Shown here: piece by piece, positions 60,961 through 64,000 of the stretch | How the letters are laid out: the number at the start of each line of letters is the position of its first letter | Position numbering within the stretch: position 1 is the stretch's first letter | Assembly (NCBI GenBank): GCA_022605955.1 | Contig: JAKCOZ010000010.1 | Span: 3,424,501 to 3,488,500 of the forward strand | Source: Rallus limicola | Taxonomy: Eukaryota > Chordata > Aves > Gruiformes > Rallidae | Length of the DNA: 64,000 nucleotides | Direction of reading: 5' to 3' | The notes under the pieces: model-generated | The model's input: only the letters and a program-made list of their open reading frames with translations | What the model was told of the DNA's origin: nothing | Databases searched by the model: none | Translations under genes and position numbers: made by a program

Positions 60961-62432
60961 CATTTCTTGGAGCTGCTGCTTCTTAGTTTGGACATACTAC
61001 TGTGTACATGTATCAGAGAAACATAGGGGACAGGAGACACTACTGCACAAGGCTGTTACTCAAGAGAGGACCAGAGGAACTAGACAAATCTTTCTCAGTA
61101 TCCTCCTGATTATTTGGAAGTTAGCTTTATCATTCAGCTTTGCCTCTCATAGAGTACAAGTCTTGTCTCTGAGCTATTATGCGAACACTGTTGGTTCATT
61201 TATGTCTTAATTTTGGATGGAATTTCCTTTGACCCCTTGATCTGAAATGCTGGTATGTTATTTTTTTCCATATAGATATTTTAAGATAAGTAGCCATTGA
61301 AGATCAAGGCACTGTGAATATGCTTTTTTGAAGAATGTGACATGGACTGTCACTAACATAATTCAGAAAAATTATACAAACTTCTAGTACAATTTAAATT
61401 TAGAAGTTTACTCCCAAGCTAGCCATCTTAATATAAGAAACCAAAGGGAAATTAATCTTGTTCTTTTTTTTTTTTAATAAGGAAGAAGCTTTCATCTTCA
61501 TTTCCCTAACAATATCTTCCTTTCTATACGACAAACAATGGTTCCTACATAGAGGAAGTCCTTAAGAGACTCACAGAAATTTTCCTTTTTAAACATTTAC
61601 TGACCTATGGCAGCTGGTCATGGATTTCTCTGGTTTTCCCTAAGTAAATTCCTGTTGCAGAAGAAATATTTTGGCAGCAAAAATCCCCAGAGTAGTGATA
61701 AATGAGCATCTATGAACATCAGGCTTGCAAAAATAAACCTGTCAGATTATTCAACTCATACAAGTCAGTAACTGAATATGGTTTTCTTAAATTCCCTAAT
61801 GGATTTTTAAGAAAAATATCAGTTCAAGAATATAATGCATATAAGTGGTTGTTCTTAAAGCAATCTGCATAAATTAGTTGTAAGGTAACTAGAGAAAGAA
61901 TAGGACTGTTGTGCAATGCCAAATTATTTCCAACAAACAACTGCAGTTTGTACCTGCACAACAAAAACTGCAGTAATACACAAGAGATTATTTTAACTGC
62001 ACAGTTTAGATTAACAAAATGTTAAGTTCATGCAAATTCTACTTATCACTTTTGAATAGACTTATATTTCCATGGAAAAGCATTGCACAAATGATTCTCT
62101 CTTTAGAAACATAATGAAATATAGAAACCAACCACCAGAATACAATCATAAAAATAGAGTTAAAGAGAGGATGACACAATTTCTATTCACATTGTAAAGA
62201 GAGTTCCTGTACAGGCTTCATGAGCTACTGAAATATTACTGGCATCTTACAGGAGTTTCATCTACATGTGTGGTTAGCAGCACCAAGGACGTGTGTGTGC
62301 CTATAGGTCTTAACACACTGTTGGTCTCTGATTAACTCAGGGCAGAATTGCATGGGCCTATATTGTAGGTGCTTTCCACTCATTTAACATGGGTGTAAGT
62401 ATCAGTCAAATCTACCTGCATCATCTGTCCTA
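60961..62432. other. Intergenic, no recognisable content
   Basis: AT-rich DNA between two CR1 fragments. I see no gene or repeat family. Confidence 0.6.
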
Positions 62433-62510
62433 AGGAACCTGCTCTGGCAGGGGGATTGGACTTGACCTCTGGAGGTCCCTTCCAACCCCTACAGTTCTGT
62501 AATTCTGTGA
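62433..62510 (+). mobile_element. Short CR1 3' end
   Basis: AACCTGCTCTGGCAGGGGGA, TTGGACTTGACCTCTGGAGG and CAGTTCTGTAATTCTGTG form the standard final 75 bases of a CR1. Confidence 0.88.
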
Positions 62511-63544
62511 AGACCACACAGGTGCCAAATGTCAGACACTGCACCCAGTCAGTATCTGTTTCCCACCGCTAAAGGAGTCAAGAGGCTGAGCTGAGATGTA
62601 GCAGTTTGCACCCTGTACGCCTAGATTTAAGTTAAATGAGTCCTGCGCTCTTGTACATCTTCCACATGTGATTTGCTGGTGAAGCATGAGATAAGCAACA
62701 GCAGCAGCCCTATCCATGGTCCTGCTCCATACTACTGGGCTCTCTCCTCCATTATATTTCTTTGGTTTGTGTGAAGGAGTCCTTACCCTCAGCCTTACCA
62801 TCAGACTCAGGGGAAAAGTCCTCAAAAACCTGAAGTGGATCCTGATTCCATGCAGAGTCACCTAAAGAAAGGTGTGATTCTCAGTTATGCTAAGCACCAA
62901 TGTCTCCATGTGCCTCCAGAAGAACACTGAAGCATCCAGCTGTGGAAATTTTGTCCTAAATCCTACTGGTATGTGGAATGAGGGAAAAAAAAATAATTGT
63001 TGCTTGTTCATAATGTTTAATACTCTAATTGCACCATCCCTCTTCCACAAAATAGCTACATCTCATACCACCAGATTTACCTAAAGAAAACTATCAGTGT
63101 CATCACTTTAATAAGCTCATATCTCAGAAAAAAAAAAAATCTACGTTCTATATTTTTCTCAAGTTACACTGAAGACTGTTGGTTTGCAGCATCCTGCCAG
63201 ACTCTGAGCCTTCCTCAGCAGTTCTTTTTTATTTTCCCCACTGACTTCAGTGGGTGTTTTGGGCTGTTCTAAATTAACTGTAAACATTCAGGAAAAAGAC
63301 CTAGACAGCATTGTGTATGGCTCAAACGAAGCCATCTGCTCAATGTGCAGCCGTAAGTTAAAAATGAAAATAAAACCAACAACAACAAAACCAGAGTGGT
63401 TTAGGAAGTATTAAGAGATGGGATAGAAGACACTTTATAGAAGACATTTATCATATGGTCCTAAAAATCAATAGTCACCCTTCAGTTTTGATCTTGCTTA
63501 CTGTCTGTCAGCACTTCTCACAAAACAGAGCAGGAATACAATAA

Positions 63545-63760
63545 ACTGAAAGGACTTACAGGCAAGTGATCAGAGGCCAGGACAAAATTCCATATGTGGA
63601 GAGATTAGGTCTGTTTATGAGGCAGATGGATAAGAGGTGACATGATACAATTATCATCATATCATTATAGAGCAAAGCCTATCAGTCAGTTACTCCTTAT
63701 TACTAGGTTACAATACAAGATTGAGGAGGCATCTGATGAAATAAAAAGAATGCATTTAAG
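63545..63760 (+). mobile_element. Old CR1/L3-like fragment
   Basis: GAGAGATTAGGTCTGTTTATG, cited here by its core GATTAGGTCTGTTTA, with AGAGGTGACATGATACAA and GAGGAGGCATCTGATGAAAT follow the order seen in ancient CR1/L3 elements. The copy is highly diverged. It lies directly before the younger CR1 at the right edge. Confidence 0.55.
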
Positions 63761-63782
63761 ATGGTTGGCGATGTTTCAATAT

Positions 63783-64000
63783 TCATAGAATCATAGAATG
63801 CTTTGGGTTGGGAGGGACCTCAAAGATCACCAAGTTCCAACCCCCCTGCCATGGGCAGAGACACCTCTCACTAGACCAGACTGCTCAAGGCCCCCTCCAG
63901 CCTGGCCTTGGACACCTCCAGGGAGGGGGCAGCCATCACTTCCCTGGAAAACCTGGGAAGCATTCCCACCCTCACAGTGAAGAATTTCTTCCTAATATGC
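63783..64000 (-). mobile_element. CR1 fragment running off the right edge
   Basis: The plus strand begins TTCATAGAATCATAGAATGC, then GTTGGGAGGGACCTCAAAGA, CCCCTGCCATGGGCAGAGAC and CTCAAGGCCCCCTCCAGCCT, a well-preserved CR1 3' end in reverse. It continues past the window. Confidence 0.92.

Noticed and set aside
1..64000. tRNA, rRNA, snoRNA, microRNA, CRISPR array or bacterial-type operon
   Set aside because: None was recognised. The hairpins seen have stems of 8-11 bp, too short for microRNA precursors, and no box C/D or H/ACA layout was convincing.

Overview
This is nuclear DNA from a bird. It has split genes with GT-AG introns and one CpG-island promoter. Many fragments of the CR1 LINE carry its typical 3' end of short ATTCTATG-like repeats, and several solo LTRs belong to avian endogenous-retrovirus families. 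I cannot name the species; the LTR set looks more like Neoaves than chicken, but that is judged from memory of the families.

There is one recognisable gene: the 5' part of ATP9B, a class-2 (Neo1-like) P4-type ATPase, on the minus strand. Exon 1 lies in a CpG island (about 37,735-38,640) and exons 2-5 follow leftward at 22,723-22,896, 13,931-14,081, 8,984-9,097 and 5,774-5,882. Together they code for residues 1-214: the N-terminal cytosolic tail and the first two membrane segments. The phosphorylation, nucleotide-binding and remaining membrane parts lie beyond position 1. Splice phases agree at all four complete junctions. The start codon sits in a TISU/YY1-type element, and a perfect CRE lies 136 bp upstream of it.

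The introns (15.3, 8.6, 4.8 and 3.1 kb, plus 5.8 kb of intron 5) hold no other gene that I can support. They contain two solo LTRs (232-640 and 28,098-28,625), a CR1 of about 0.8 kb at 9.8-10.6 kb, a short CR1 tail at 15.6 kb, an internally deleted 1.9 kb CR1 at 24.0-25.8 kb and a few perfect small hairpins.

From 38.7 kb to the right end the DNA is intergenic, upstream of ATP9B. In human the next gene in that direction is SALL3 (from memory), so this stretch may hold distal SALL3 or ATP9B control elements. It contains nine CR1 pieces, a solo LTR at 39.7 kb in the same orientation as ATP9B, a nested pair of LTRs at 46.4-48.0 kb with an exact 5-bp target duplication, and a solo LTR at 54.0 kb, also with an exact 5-bp duplication. 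Two AT-rich, homeodomain-site-rich stretches (about 55.26-55.90 kb and 59.76-60.33 kb) are candidate conserved noncoding elements.

I found no evidence of a new defence, mobile or metabolic system. The points most worth following are the ATP9B start-codon context, the sorting-signal-like motifs in its tail, the weak splice sites around exon 5, and the LTR history.
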